Origin: Cellulosimicrobium terreum
GTDB taxonomy: Bacteria > Actinomycetota > Actinomycetes > Actinomycetales > Cellulomonadaceae
Direction: 5' to 3'
DNA length: 64,000 bases
Assembly: GCA_014803435.1 (NCBI GenBank)
Contig: JACYFD010000001.1
Coordinates: 744,001 to 808,000, forward strand
This document shows, one piece after another, positions 6,948-14,638 of the stretch (position 1 is the first letter of the stretch; each line of letters begins with the position of its first letter). The notes below the pieces were generated by a model that saw nothing but the letters and a program-made list of their open reading frames with translations, made no database searches and had not been told where the DNA came from. A program made the translations under genes and the position numbers.

Positions 6948-8320
6948 CGTCCCACCAGGCTCTGCCCGCACACACGCAGGACCTCGCCGTTGACGCCCGC
7001 CGCGGCGGGCGACGCGAGGAACGCGATGGCCTCGGCGACGTCGACCGGCTGCCCGCCCTGCTGCAGCGACGACACGCGGCGCGCGACCTCGCGCGTGACG
7101 AACGGGATCGACGCCGTCATCTCGGTCTCGATGAAGCCCGGTGCGACGGCGTTCGCCGTCCCGCCGACCTGGGCGAGCAGCGGCGCGAACGCGCGCGTGT
7201 GCCCGATGACCCCGGCCTTGGAGAAGGCGTAGTTCGACTGGCCGCGGTTGCCGGCGATCCCGCTCGTGGACGCGAGCGAGACGATCCGCGGGCTGCCGGA
7301 GAACCCGCCCACGGCGAGGAGGTGCTCGGAGATGCGGACCTGCGCGGCGAGGTTCACCGCGACGACCGCGTCCCACTTGTCGGCGGACATGTTGGCGAGC
7401 AGCTTGTCGCGCAGTATCCCCGCGTTGTGCACGAGGACGTCGATCCCGCCGTGACGCGCCCGGGCGTGCTCGAGGATGCGCGCGCCCGCGTCGTCGGCAG
7501 TCACGTCGAGCTGGAGCGCGGTCCCGCCGATCGCGTTCGCGACCTGCGCGAGCTGCTCGCCCGCCGCGGGCACGTCCACGACGACGACGCTCGCGCCGTC
7601 GCGGGCGAGCGTGCGCGCCACCTGAGCGCCGATCCCGCGCGCGGCGCCGGTGACGACGGCGACCTTCCCTTCGAGCGGGCGGTCCCAGGACGTGGGCCCG
7701 ACGGTCGCGCCCTCGGACACGGGCGCCCCGACGCGCAGCACCTGGCCGTCGACGAACGCCGACCTCGCGGAGAGGAAGAAGCGCAGCGCGGCCAGCGCGC
7801 TGACGCCGTCGGGGGGCTCGCCGCCGGTGAGCTGGATCCCGTTGCCGGTCGCGCCGTAGCGCAGCTCCTTGGCGACGGAGCGCAGGAATCCGTCGACGCC
7901 CTCGCGGGCCGCGGCCAGCGCGGGGTCGTCGGCCTCGCCGGGTGCACGGGAGACGGTCACCACGCGCCCGTTCGGCGCGAGGCGGCGCAGGTTCGCCGAG
8001 AGCGCCATGACGGTCGCCGACGCGTCCTCGGGGCGGGCGAGCTCGGTGAGCACGACGACGATCGCGCCCCATCGCTGCTCGGAGCTGCCCTCGGCGCCCG
8101 CGCCCTGACGGACGTCGAGGTCCCAGCCGAGCAGTGCCTCGGCGACGCGGTCGGCGTCGTCCTGGGCGTGGGGGGTCCCACCCAGCACCAGCACCGGGCC
8201 GGTGGTCAGCGGGTCGCCGGCGCGGAAGCGGCGCAGCACCGCGGGGCGGGGCAGGCCGAGCTTCTTGGCGAGGCTCTTGGTGAAGCCGGAGTTGACGGCC
8301 TTGACGTACGAGTCGGTCAC
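6944..8320 (-). CDS. High-molecular-weight FabG, 3-oxoacyl reductase
   Basis: At 458 residues this is about twice the size of a normal SDR. The N-terminal ~210 residues (start MTDSYVKAVNSGFTKSLAKK) form the degenerate flavodoxin-like domain of HMwFabG. The C-terminal part is a canonical SDR: cofactor motif VTGAARGIGAQVA near residue 219, LVHNAGI, catalytic Tyr/Lys in YAFSKAG near residue 366, and an APGFIETEM loop. This is the architecture of mycobacterial FabG4 (Rv0242c), which uses NAD(H) and acyl-CoA substrates. It lies in one operon with the thiolase upstream and the MaoC hydratase downstream, so it probably interconverts 3-hydroxyacyl- and 3-oxoacyl-CoA. Confidence 0.92.
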   Translation of the reverse strand: MTDSYVKAVNSGFTKSLAKKLGLPRPAVLRRFRAGDPLTTGPVLVLGGTPHAQDDADRVAEALLGWDLDVRQGAGAEGSSEQRWGAIVVVLTELARPEDASATVMALSANLRRLAPNGRVVTVSRAPGEADDPALAAAREGVDGFLRSVAKELRYGATGNGIQLTGGEPPDGVSALAALRFFLSARSAFVDGQVLRVGAPVSEGATVGPTSWDRPLEGKVAVVTGAARGIGAQVARTLARDGASVVVVDVPAAGEQLAQVANAIGGTALQLDVTADDAGARILEHARARHGGIDVLVHNAGILRDKLLANMSADKWDAVVAVNLAAQVRISEHLLAVGGFSGSPRIVSLASTSGIAGNRGQSNYAFSKAGVIGHTRAFAPLLAQVGGTANAVAPGFIETEMTASIPFVTREVARRVSSLQQGGQPVDVAEAIAFLASPAAAGVNGEVLRVCGQSLVGR

Positions 8321-8347
8321 GGGGTTCCTCTCGGTGGCGTGGGCCGG

Positions 8348-9790
8348 TCAGGCAGCGGGTGCGGTGGCGGTCTCGGTCCCGGCGGGCACGGACTCGAGGA
8401 TCGCTGTGACGCCCAGCCCGCCCGCGGCGCAGACCGAGATCAGTGCGCGTGCCGACCTGCCGGTCTCGGCGGACCGCTGCGCGAGCAGCTTGGCTGCCGT
8501 GGCGACGATGCGTCCGCCGGTCGCGGCGAACGGGTGCCCCGCGGCGAGCGAGGAGCCGTTGACGTTGAGGCGGTCGCGGTCGATCGAGCCGAGCGCACCG
8601 TCGAGGCCGAGCGCGGTGCGGCAGTACTCGTCGTGCTCCCACGCCTTGAGCGTGGCGAGGACGGTCGAGGCGAACGCCTCGTGGATCTCGTAGAAGTCGA
8701 AGTCGCCGAGCGCCAGGCCGTTGCGGGCCAGCAGGCGCGGGACGGCGTGCACCGGCGCCATGAGCAGGCCCTCCTCGCCGTGCACGAAGTCGACGGCCGC
8801 GGTCTCGGCGTCGACGACGCGGGCCAGCAGCGGCAGGTTGCGGGCCTGGGCCCACTCCCGCGAGCCGAGCAGGACGGTTGACGCGCCGTCGGTCAGGGGG
8901 GTGGAGTTCCCGGCGGTCATGGTCATGACGGGCCCATGGCGAACGGCCCCGTCCTCGGTCCCGGCGGAGTTGTCCAGGCGCGAGCCGTACACCGGCTTGA
9001 GCTTCGCGAGCTTCTCCATCGACGAGTCGGCGCGCAGGTTCTGGTCGCGGACCAGCCCGCGGTGCGGCGTGACGAGGTCGTCGAAGAACCCGGCGTCCCA
9101 CGCGGCGGCGAGGTGCTGGTGGCTGGCGAGCGCCAGCGCGTCCTGCTCCTCGCGCGTGATGCCCCACCGCGCGGTGGTGATCGCCTGGTGCTCGCCCATC
9201 GACAGCCCGGTGCGGGGCTCGTCGGTCGCGGGCGTGAGGGGCTTGAGGTCGGAGGGGCGGATCTTCGCCAGCGCCTTCATCCGCGCCCCGACGCTCGTGG
9301 CGTGGCTCGCGTCGAGCAGCGCGCGGCGCAGGCCCTCGCTCACGGCGATCGGCGCGTCGGAGACGGTGTCGCTGCCGCCGGCGATGCCGGACTCGACCTG
9401 GCCGAGCCGGATCTTGTTCGCGACGGCGATCGTCGCCTCGAGCCCGGTGGCGCACGCCTGCTGGAGGTCGTAGGCGGGCGTCTGCGGCGACAGCGACGAC
9501 CCGAGCACGCTCTCGCGGACCAGGTTGAAGTCGCGCGAGTGCTTGAGCACGGCACCGCCGACGACCTCGCCGATCCGCTCGCCCTGGAGGCCGAACCGCG
9601 CGACCAGACCCTCGAGCGCGGCGGTGAACATCTCCTGGTTGCTGGCCCGCGAGTACTTCCCGCCCGCACGCGCGAACGGGATGCGGTTGCCGCCGACGAC
9701 GTACGCGTCGCGCAAGCCGGGGGCGCCTGCCCCAGGGGTGGATCCGTCGCTCGTGCTGGGGGACGGTGCGGACGTCTTCCTCGTGGCCAC
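8348..9790 (-). CDS. Acetyl-CoA C-acyltransferase (thiolase, FadA2/FadI-like)
   Basis: A 480-residue thiolase. The acyl-accepting cysteine is in LQQACATGLEA near residue 113, the second-site motifs are EIHEAFAS and NVNGSSLAAGHPFAATGGR, and the C-terminal proton-transferring cysteine is in SVCAAGGLG, so all catalytic parts are present. A ~25-residue Ser/Pro/Gly-rich N-terminal extension precedes the conserved start AYVVGGNRIPFAR. It is the first gene of the thiolase-FabG-MaoC operon and divergent from a TetR gene across a region with two overlapping palindromes. It should catalyse the thiolytic last step of beta-oxidation. Confidence 0.92.
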   Translation of the reverse strand: MATRKTSAPSPSTSDGSTPGAGAPGLRDAYVVGGNRIPFARAGGKYSRASNQEMFTAALEGLVARFGLQGERIGEVVGGAVLKHSRDFNLVRESVLGSSLSPQTPAYDLQQACATGLEATIAVANKIRLGQVESGIAGGSDTVSDAPIAVSEGLRRALLDASHATSVGARMKALAKIRPSDLKPLTPATDEPRTGLSMGEHQAITTARWGITREEQDALALASHQHLAAAWDAGFFDDLVTPHRGLVRDQNLRADSSMEKLAKLKPVYGSRLDNSAGTEDGAVRHGPVMTMTAGNSTPLTDGASTVLLGSREWAQARNLPLLARVVDAETAAVDFVHGEEGLLMAPVHAVPRLLARNGLALGDFDFYEIHEAFASTVLATLKAWEHDEYCRTALGLDGALGSIDRDRLNVNGSSLAAGHPFAATGGRIVATAAKLLAQRSAETGRSARALISVCAAGGLGVTAILESVPAGTETATAPAA

Positions 9791-9835
9791 TGCGTCTCAC
9801 TTCCTCGTCGCGCTGGGTATGGTGTCCAAGACCCA

Positions 9836-9858
9836 CAGTACCTGATACTGTCGGTATC
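9836..9858. promoter_or_regulatory. Two overlapping palindromes, probable TetR operator
   Basis: CAGTACCTGATACTG (9836-9850) and GATACTGTCGGTATC (9844-9858) overlap by seven bases, each with 5-bp arms. They lie in the 121-base gap between the divergent thiolase and TetR genes. One arm read on the minus strand, GATACCGAC, resembles the half-site of the four-copy operator found further right, but the spacing differs. Confidence 0.5.
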
Positions 9859-9911
9859 GTGAGTCGGGTCACAGAGCCGTCCCGGCTCTGACCGCGCATC
9901 GGAGGACATTC

Positions 9912-10688
9912 GTGAACGCAACCGGGAACGGTGTGAGCGCGCATCCAGGTACCCAGGACCGCGTCGTGTCGGTCGACGGCCGCTCCACGCGGTGGGACGA
10001 CCACCGGGCCGCCCGTCGCGCCGAGCTCATCCGCGCCGCGAGCAAGGCCGTGCACCGCGGTGGCCCCGGCGTCTCCATGGACGAGATCGCCGCGGCGTCG
10101 GGCACGTCGAAGTCGATCATCTACCGCTACTTCGACGACAAGACCGGCCTGCAGGTCGCGCTCGGCGCGGCCGTCGTCGGGCAGATGCACGTCGCGCTGA
10201 CCGAGGCCGCCGAGGCGGCCGAGACCCCGCGCGGCGCGCTGCGCGCGATGGTCGGCGTCTACCTCGAGATGATCGAGGGCTCACCCAACGTCTACTACTT
10301 CGTGACCCGGACCAGCGCCGTCGCGGGGACCGAGGACCCGGCGGGCGCGACGACGCCGGTGGGCGCCCGTGGCGGCAGCGGTCGCTACGGGCAGGCACCG
10401 CTGGCCGCGTTCCTCGACTCCGTGATCCAGCTCGTCGCGGAGCCGTTCGCCCGCGTGACCGACGTCCCGCCCGCCGACGCCGCGGCCTGGGCGGCCGGTG
10501 CCGTCGGGTTCGTCCGCGGCTCGGGCGAGTGGTGGCTGTCGCACCGCGACGCCGTCGGCGCCCCCGACCGCGAGCAGCTCACCGAACGCGTCGCGGCCTG
10601 GCTGTGGGCCGGGCCCGTCGGCGTGCTGTCCCACAACCCGTCCGCCGGCACGACCCGCACCGGCGCCACGACCGAGGAGTCCCGATGA
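9912..10688 (+). CDS. TetR family transcriptional regulator
   Basis: A 258-residue regulator. The N-terminal ~35 residues are a variable extension. The HTH is VSMDEIAAASGTSKSIIYRYFDDKTGL at about residues 55-81, and a large helical ligand domain follows. The GTG at 9912 has GGAGG 6 bases upstream. Its stop overlaps the start of the acyl-CoA oxidase-like gene (ATGA). It probably controls both itself with that gene and the divergent thiolase operon through the palindromes at 9836-9858, with an acyl-CoA ligand as a guess. Confidence 0.9.
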   Translation: MNATGNGVSAHPGTQDRVVSVDGRSTRWDDHRAARRAELIRAASKAVHRGGPGVSMDEIAAASGTSKSIIYRYFDDKTGLQVALGAAVVGQMHVALTEAAEAAETPRGALRAMVGVYLEMIEGSPNVYYFVTRTSAVAGTEDPAGATTPVGARGGSGRYGQAPLAAFLDSVIQLVAEPFARVTDVPPADAAAWAAGAVGFVRGSGEWWLSHRDAVGAPDREQLTERVAAWLWAGPVGVLSHNPSAGTTRTGATTEESR

Positions 10689-12820
10689 CCACCACGTCCG
10701 ACCGTCCCGCCAGCACAGGTGCGCCCGTCACGTCCGTGGACGCTCCGGGCGAGTCGCACGTCGACGTCGCCGGGCTCGGCCGCATCCTGCTCGGCCGCTG
10801 GGCGGACCTGCGGGCGTCCGCGCGCGCGACCGCCGGTGAGTCCGCGTTCTGGCGCGTGGAGGGCCAGCCCAAGGAGGAGCACCGCGCGCACGTGCTCGCC
10901 CAGCTGCACCTGCTCGTCGACAAGGGCCAGGTGCTGCGCGGCTACCCGGAGCGCCTCGGCGGTGCGGACGACCCGGGCGGCAACCTCGCCGGGTTCGAGG
11001 AGCTGGTCGCCGCTGACCCGTCCCTGCAGATCAAGGCCGGCGTCCAGTGGGGCCTGTTCGGCTCCGCGATCCTGCACCTCGGCACGCCCGAGCAGCAGGA
11101 CCGGCTCCTGCCCGGCGCGATGGACCTCAGCGTCCCCGGTGCGTTCGCGATGACGGAGACCGGCCACGGCTCCGACGTCGCGAGCATCGGCACGACCGCG
11201 ACGTACGACCCGGCGACCGACGAGTTCGTCGTCCACACCCCGTTCCGCGGGGCGTGGAAGGACTACCTCGGCAACGCCGCGGTGCACGCGACGGCCGCGG
11301 TCGTGTTCGCGCAGCTGATCACGCAGAACGTCGACCACGGGGTCCACGCGTTCTACGTGCCGATCCGCGACGTCGACGGCGAGCGCGACGAGAACGGCGC
11401 CCTGCCGTTCCTGCCCGGTGTCGGCGGCGAGGACGACGGGCAGAAGGGCGGGCTGAACGGCATCGACAACGGGCGCCTGCACTTCGACCACGTGCGCGTC
11501 CCGCGCACCGACCTGCTCGCCCGCTACGGCTCGGTCGACGCCGACGGCACCTACTCCAGCCCCATCGACAGCCCCGGACGTCGCTTCTTCACGATGCTCG
11601 GCTCGCTCGTCCAGGGCCGCGTCTCGCTCGACGGCGCGGCGGTGTCCGCGGCCAAGATCGGCCTCGCGATCGCCGTGCGCTATGGCAACGAGCGGCGCCA
11701 GTTCACCGCCGCGTCGCCGTCCGACGAGGTCGTCCTGCTCGACTACGGCACCCACAAGCGGCGCCTGATCGTCCCGATCGCGGAGGCCTACGCGTCCCAC
11801 TTCGCGCACGAGCGGCTGCTCGACCTGTTCCACTCCGTCTTCTCCGGCGAGGAGGACACCCCGGAGCAGCGCGAGGACCTCGAGACGACGGCCGCGGCGC
11901 TCAAGGCGACCAGCACCCGGTTCGCGCTCGACACGCTCCAGGAGACCCGCGAGGCGTGCGGCGGGGCGGGCTTCCTCACCGAGAACCGCATCACGAGCCT
12001 GCACGCCGACATGGACGTCTACGCGACGTTCGAGGGCGACAACACCGTGCTGCTCCAGCTCGTGGCCAAGCGGTTGCTCAGCGACTACGCCGCGCAGTTC
12101 AAGGGCATCACCCCCGGCCAGATGGCGCGCGTCGTCGTCGAGCGGGCGGGGGACATGGCCCTGCACCGCACGCCGCTCAAGCGGGCCGCGCAGGCGCTCG
12201 CGGACGTCGGCGACGTGCGTCGGGCCGCCGGGCACCTGCGGGACGCCGAGACCCAGCGCGAGCTCCTCACGGACCGCGTCGAGTCCATGGTGGCCGAGGT
12301 CGCCCAGGCGCTGCGCCCGGCGCAGAAGTCCGACCCGGAGACCGCCGCGAACCTGTTCAACGCGCACCAGGTCGAGCTCATCGAGGCCGCGCGGGCGCAC
12401 GCCGAGCTCCTGCGCTGGGAGGCGTTCACGCAGGCGCTGTCGACGATCGAGCACGAGGGCACGCGCGAGGTCCTCACGACGGTGCGCGACCTGTACGGGC
12501 TGAGCCTCGTCGAGCGCCACCTCGCCTGGTACCTGCTGGGCGGCCGGCTGTCCACGCAGCGTGCCCGCACCGTGACGAGCTACCTCGACCGCCTGATCGA
12601 CCGCCTGCGCCCCCACGCGCAGGACCTCGTCGACGCGTGGGGCTACGGTCCCGAGCACCTGCGCGCGAAGATCGCGTCGGGCGCGGAGAAGGAGCGCCAG
12701 GACGAGGCCCGCGACTACTACCGTCGGCTCCGCGCGAGCGGCGACGAGCCGCTCAGCGAGAAGTCGCTGCGCAAGGCCGCGCGGACCACGAAGGGTTCGT
12801 CGGTGGCCACGCGCCACTGA
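10685..12820 (+). CDS. Acyl-CoA oxidase/dehydrogenase-like flavoprotein
   Basis: A 711-residue protein with the acyl-CoA oxidase layout rather than the ~390-residue ACAD layout. It has an alpha N-domain, the FAD beta-domain motif FAMTETGHGSDVASIGTTA, the helical domain with RFALDTLQETREACGGAGFLTENR, the catalytic glutamate in TFEGDNTVLLQ near residue 450, and a long C-terminal ACOX-type domain. It oxidises acyl-CoA to trans-2-enoyl-CoA. Whether electrons go to oxygen or to ETF cannot be read. The ATG overlaps the TetR stop. With the divergent thiolase, FabG and MaoC genes it supplies a complete beta-oxidation round, and the mycobacterial equivalent locus has fadE5 in this position. Confidence 0.9.
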   Translation: MTTTSDRPASTGAPVTSVDAPGESHVDVAGLGRILLGRWADLRASARATAGESAFWRVEGQPKEEHRAHVLAQLHLLVDKGQVLRGYPERLGGADDPGGNLAGFEELVAADPSLQIKAGVQWGLFGSAILHLGTPEQQDRLLPGAMDLSVPGAFAMTETGHGSDVASIGTTATYDPATDEFVVHTPFRGAWKDYLGNAAVHATAAVVFAQLITQNVDHGVHAFYVPIRDVDGERDENGALPFLPGVGGEDDGQKGGLNGIDNGRLHFDHVRVPRTDLLARYGSVDADGTYSSPIDSPGRRFFTMLGSLVQGRVSLDGAAVSAAKIGLAIAVRYGNERRQFTAASPSDEVVLLDYGTHKRRLIVPIAEAYASHFAHERLLDLFHSVFSGEEDTPEQREDLETTAAALKATSTRFALDTLQETREACGGAGFLTENRITSLHADMDVYATFEGDNTVLLQLVAKRLLSDYAAQFKGITPGQMARVVVERAGDMALHRTPLKRAAQALADVGDVRRAAGHLRDAETQRELLTDRVESMVAEVAQALRPAQKSDPETAANLFNAHQVELIEAARAHAELLRWEAFTQALSTIEHEGTREVLTTVRDLYGLSLVERHLAWYLLGGRLSTQRARTVTSYLDRLIDRLRPHAQDLVDAWGYGPEHLRAKIASGAEKERQDEARDYYRRLRASGDEPLSEKSLRKAARTTKGSSVATRH

Positions 12821-13052
12821 CGCGGCACGCCCGTCCGCGCGTCGACCCTGACGCGTCGCCGGGCGTCCCACCCGTCCTCGGCGAGCACGGCGGAGCGGTA
12901 CCGCCGGTCGAGGACCTCCGGGCGCCGTGACGACCACCAGCCGTCGCGGCGCCCGGCCCACGTCCCGCCGAGCACGACCTGGCGGTCGTCCCCGCGCTTG
13001 TGACGGCCTCGAGATCGTGGTCGACGGCGCGTGAGGTCGTTCTCGGCGGGTG
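12821..13052. other. Intergenic region between convergent genes
   Basis: These 232 bases separate two convergent genes. A minus-strand open frame runs across them and through the last 100 bases of the oxidase gene (translation includes WRVATDEPF and a Trp-rich stretch GWWSSRRPEVLDRRYR). It might be a small or decayed gene but has no good start and an unusual overlap, so I do not call it. No clear terminator hairpin was seen. Confidence 0.3.
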
Positions 13053-13949
13053 TCAGGTCGGGTTGCAGCGCGCGGCCATCGTGGCCACGAGCCCGACGTC
13101 CGGCCGCCACGGCTCCAGGTTCCACGCCGCCTTGTCCGGGGCGCCGAGCGCGTGGCACACGAGCTGGTCGTGCATCGTGTCCGAGTCCGCCTCAGGCTCG
13201 ACCGCGACGAGCGCTGCCCACAGGACCTCCTGGGCCGCCGCGCCGCCGGTCCTCGCCCAGGCGGTCGGGTCGACGGCGAGCGAGCGCCCGCCCTCCCGCT
13301 CTCCCCAGCTCGTGGTGCGCAGGGCGTCGGTGCCGAGCGTCGTCGCCACGAGGACGGGCGGGACACCCGTGGTGTCCGACGGCGCAGCGTCCGCCGGGTC
13401 GACCGTCACCTCGACCCGGGTCGGGCCGGTCACGACGAGCCGGGCGCGGGTCGCCGGGCCGTTCGTGCCGTCGGCCGGTCCCGCCGGTGCGGCGGTCGGC
13501 CGGGCGAGCCCCCCGACGGGCGTGCCGTCCGCTCCACGGACCGTGACGGTCCCGTCGGCGTTCGCGGCGAACGTCCCGGGGGTCGTGAGCACGAGCAGGG
13601 CGGGATCGGTGGCCACCACGACGGTCAGCTCCGCCGCGCCGTCGTCGTCCGTGCCGATCTGGAGGAGCCCCGGGTTGCCGTCCACGCCCGGTCCGGGCGG
13701 CTGCGCCGGGCGCGGCACCTCGACGTCCAGGACCAGGTCGCCCGAGGTGGCGCGCGCCGTCACGGCCGAGGAGGTCGGCAGCTCCTCCGGGGACGTCCCG
13801 TCGGCGTCCGGCGTGGGGTCGCCGGCGGGTGACGTCGCAGGGGCCGGTGTCATGGGGGCGTCCGGCGTGCATCCGCCTACCGTGCCCAGGGTGAGGACGA
13901 CGGCGAGGGGGAGCGCCCCGCGTCGTGCGCGCCGGGGCGACCGTGTCAT
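13053..13949 (-). CDS. DUF2599 lipoprotein
   Basis: A 298-residue probable lipoprotein. After a basic start (MTRSPRRARRG) comes a hydrophobic stretch ending in the lipobox TVGGC near residue 26, then a Pro/Ala/Thr-rich linker. The C-terminal ~90 residues match DUF2599: WGEREGGRSLAV, then CHALGAPDKAAWNLEPWRP and a final ARCNPT. Two conserved cysteines in this domain could form a disulfide. DUF2599 proteins are secreted actinobacterial proteins of unknown function. The start is the ATG at 13947-13949, just after the short Nudix gene, with which it may be cotranscribed. Confidence 0.85.
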   Translation of the reverse strand: MTRSPRRARRGALPLAVVLTLGTVGGCTPDAPMTPAPATSPAGDPTPDADGTSPEELPTSSAVTARATSGDLVLDVEVPRPAQPPGPGVDGNPGLLQIGTDDDGAAELTVVVATDPALLVLTTPGTFAANADGTVTVRGADGTPVGGLARPTAAPAGPADGTNGPATRARLVVTGPTRVEVTVDPADAAPSDTTGVPPVLVATTLGTDALRTTSWGEREGGRSLAVDPTAWARTGGAAAQEVLWAALVAVEPEADSDTMHDQLVCHALGAPDKAAWNLEPWRPDVGLVATMAARCNPT

Positions 13950-13959
13950 GCGGTCCCCG

Positions 13960-14214
13960 TCATGTCGGGCTCGCCGCAGGCGTGCCAGGGACGAGCCCCG
14001 CCCAGCGCCGTGCGACGTCGACGAGCTCGACGTCGTACCCCGTCTCCTCGCGCACCTCGCGCACGGCTGCGTCCTCGGGGTGCTCGCCGAGGTCGATCCC
14101 CCCGCCAGGGAGGGTCCAGCCGTCGCGATCACCCTTCCTCCAGTGCGGCAGGAGCAGCAGTCCGTCACGGACGATCACGGCGTAGGCGGCGACGCGGATC
14201 TGCATGGGCTCCAT
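13960..14214 (-). CDS. Short Nudix hydrolase domain protein, probably C-terminally truncated
   Basis: An 84-residue protein that opens with a Nudix strand (QIRVAAYAVIVRDGLLLLPHW) and contains a complete Nudix box, GGIDLGEHPEDAAVREVREETGY (GX5EX7REUXEEXGU), so the metal-binding residues are intact. It then stops after about 20 residues, whereas the fold normally needs 130-150. No frameshifted continuation is visible. The start is ATG at 14212-14214, or ATG at 14203-14205. It lies 10 bases before the lipoprotein gene. It could be a remnant or a minimal domain; catalytic activity is doubtful. Confidence 0.65.
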   Translation of the reverse strand: MEPMQIRVAAYAVIVRDGLLLLPHWRKGDRDGWTLPGGGIDLGEHPEDAAVREVREETGYDVELVDVARRWAGLVPGTPAASPT

Positions 14215-14230
14215 CGTGCCCGGTCGCGGC

Positions 14231-14638
14231 TCAGCGGTCCCGGGCGAGGGCGAATGCCGTCGTGCTGACCAGCACCAGCCCCACGCCCCACCAGACGAGA
14301 CCCGAGGCGGCGACGACGAGACCTGCCGCGACGAAGAGCGCGATCTGGGCGTCGAGGCGCCAGGGCTGGGACAGGCGGCGGGCGGCACGCGGGGCGAGCC
14401 AGCGCGCCCAGACGGCGACCGCGGTCGCGGGGAGCGCGAGCGCGAGGAGCACGCCGAGCAGCACCGGGAGCGTCGGTGCCGGTCCGGTCGAGGAACCGAG
14501 GCGCCAACCGGCCATGCCGAGAAGGGCGACGAGCGCGACCTCGCTCAGGAACGCGAGCACGTCGACGGGACCGACGCGGACCTCGGGTCGCCGTGGCGCA
14601 CCCCGGCCGGTGGGGCCCGCGTGGCCGTCCCCGGTCAT
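14231..14638 (-). CDS. YrdB/DUF2568 family membrane protein
   Basis: A 135-residue protein with four predicted membrane segments (LAFLSEVALVALLGMAGW, VLLGVLLALALPATAVAVW, IALFVAAGLVVAASGLVWW, VGLVLVSTTAFAL). Conserved positions such as the WRL and the RW-LAPRAARRL loop match the YrdB family of unknown function. The start ATG overlaps the stop of the APC permease (ATGA), so it is cotranscribed with it and may be an accessory membrane protein. Confidence 0.8.
   Translation of the reverse strand: MTGDGHAGPTGRGAPRRPEVRVGPVDVLAFLSEVALVALLGMAGWRLGSSTGPAPTLPVLLGVLLALALPATAVAVWARWLAPRAARRLSQPWRLDAQIALFVAAGLVVAASGLVWWGVGLVLVSTTAFALARDR

Noticed and set aside
7200-10190. Long open frames antisense or out of frame across the FabG, thiolase and TetR genes
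   Set aside because: No family motif, biased composition, and full overlap with genes whose catalytic motifs are intact.
12718-13158. A 146-codon minus-strand frame with a Trp-rich centre
   Set aside because: It overlaps the end of the oxidase gene and the DUF2599 gene, has no credible start and no family I can name. It could be a decayed gene, but support is too weak.
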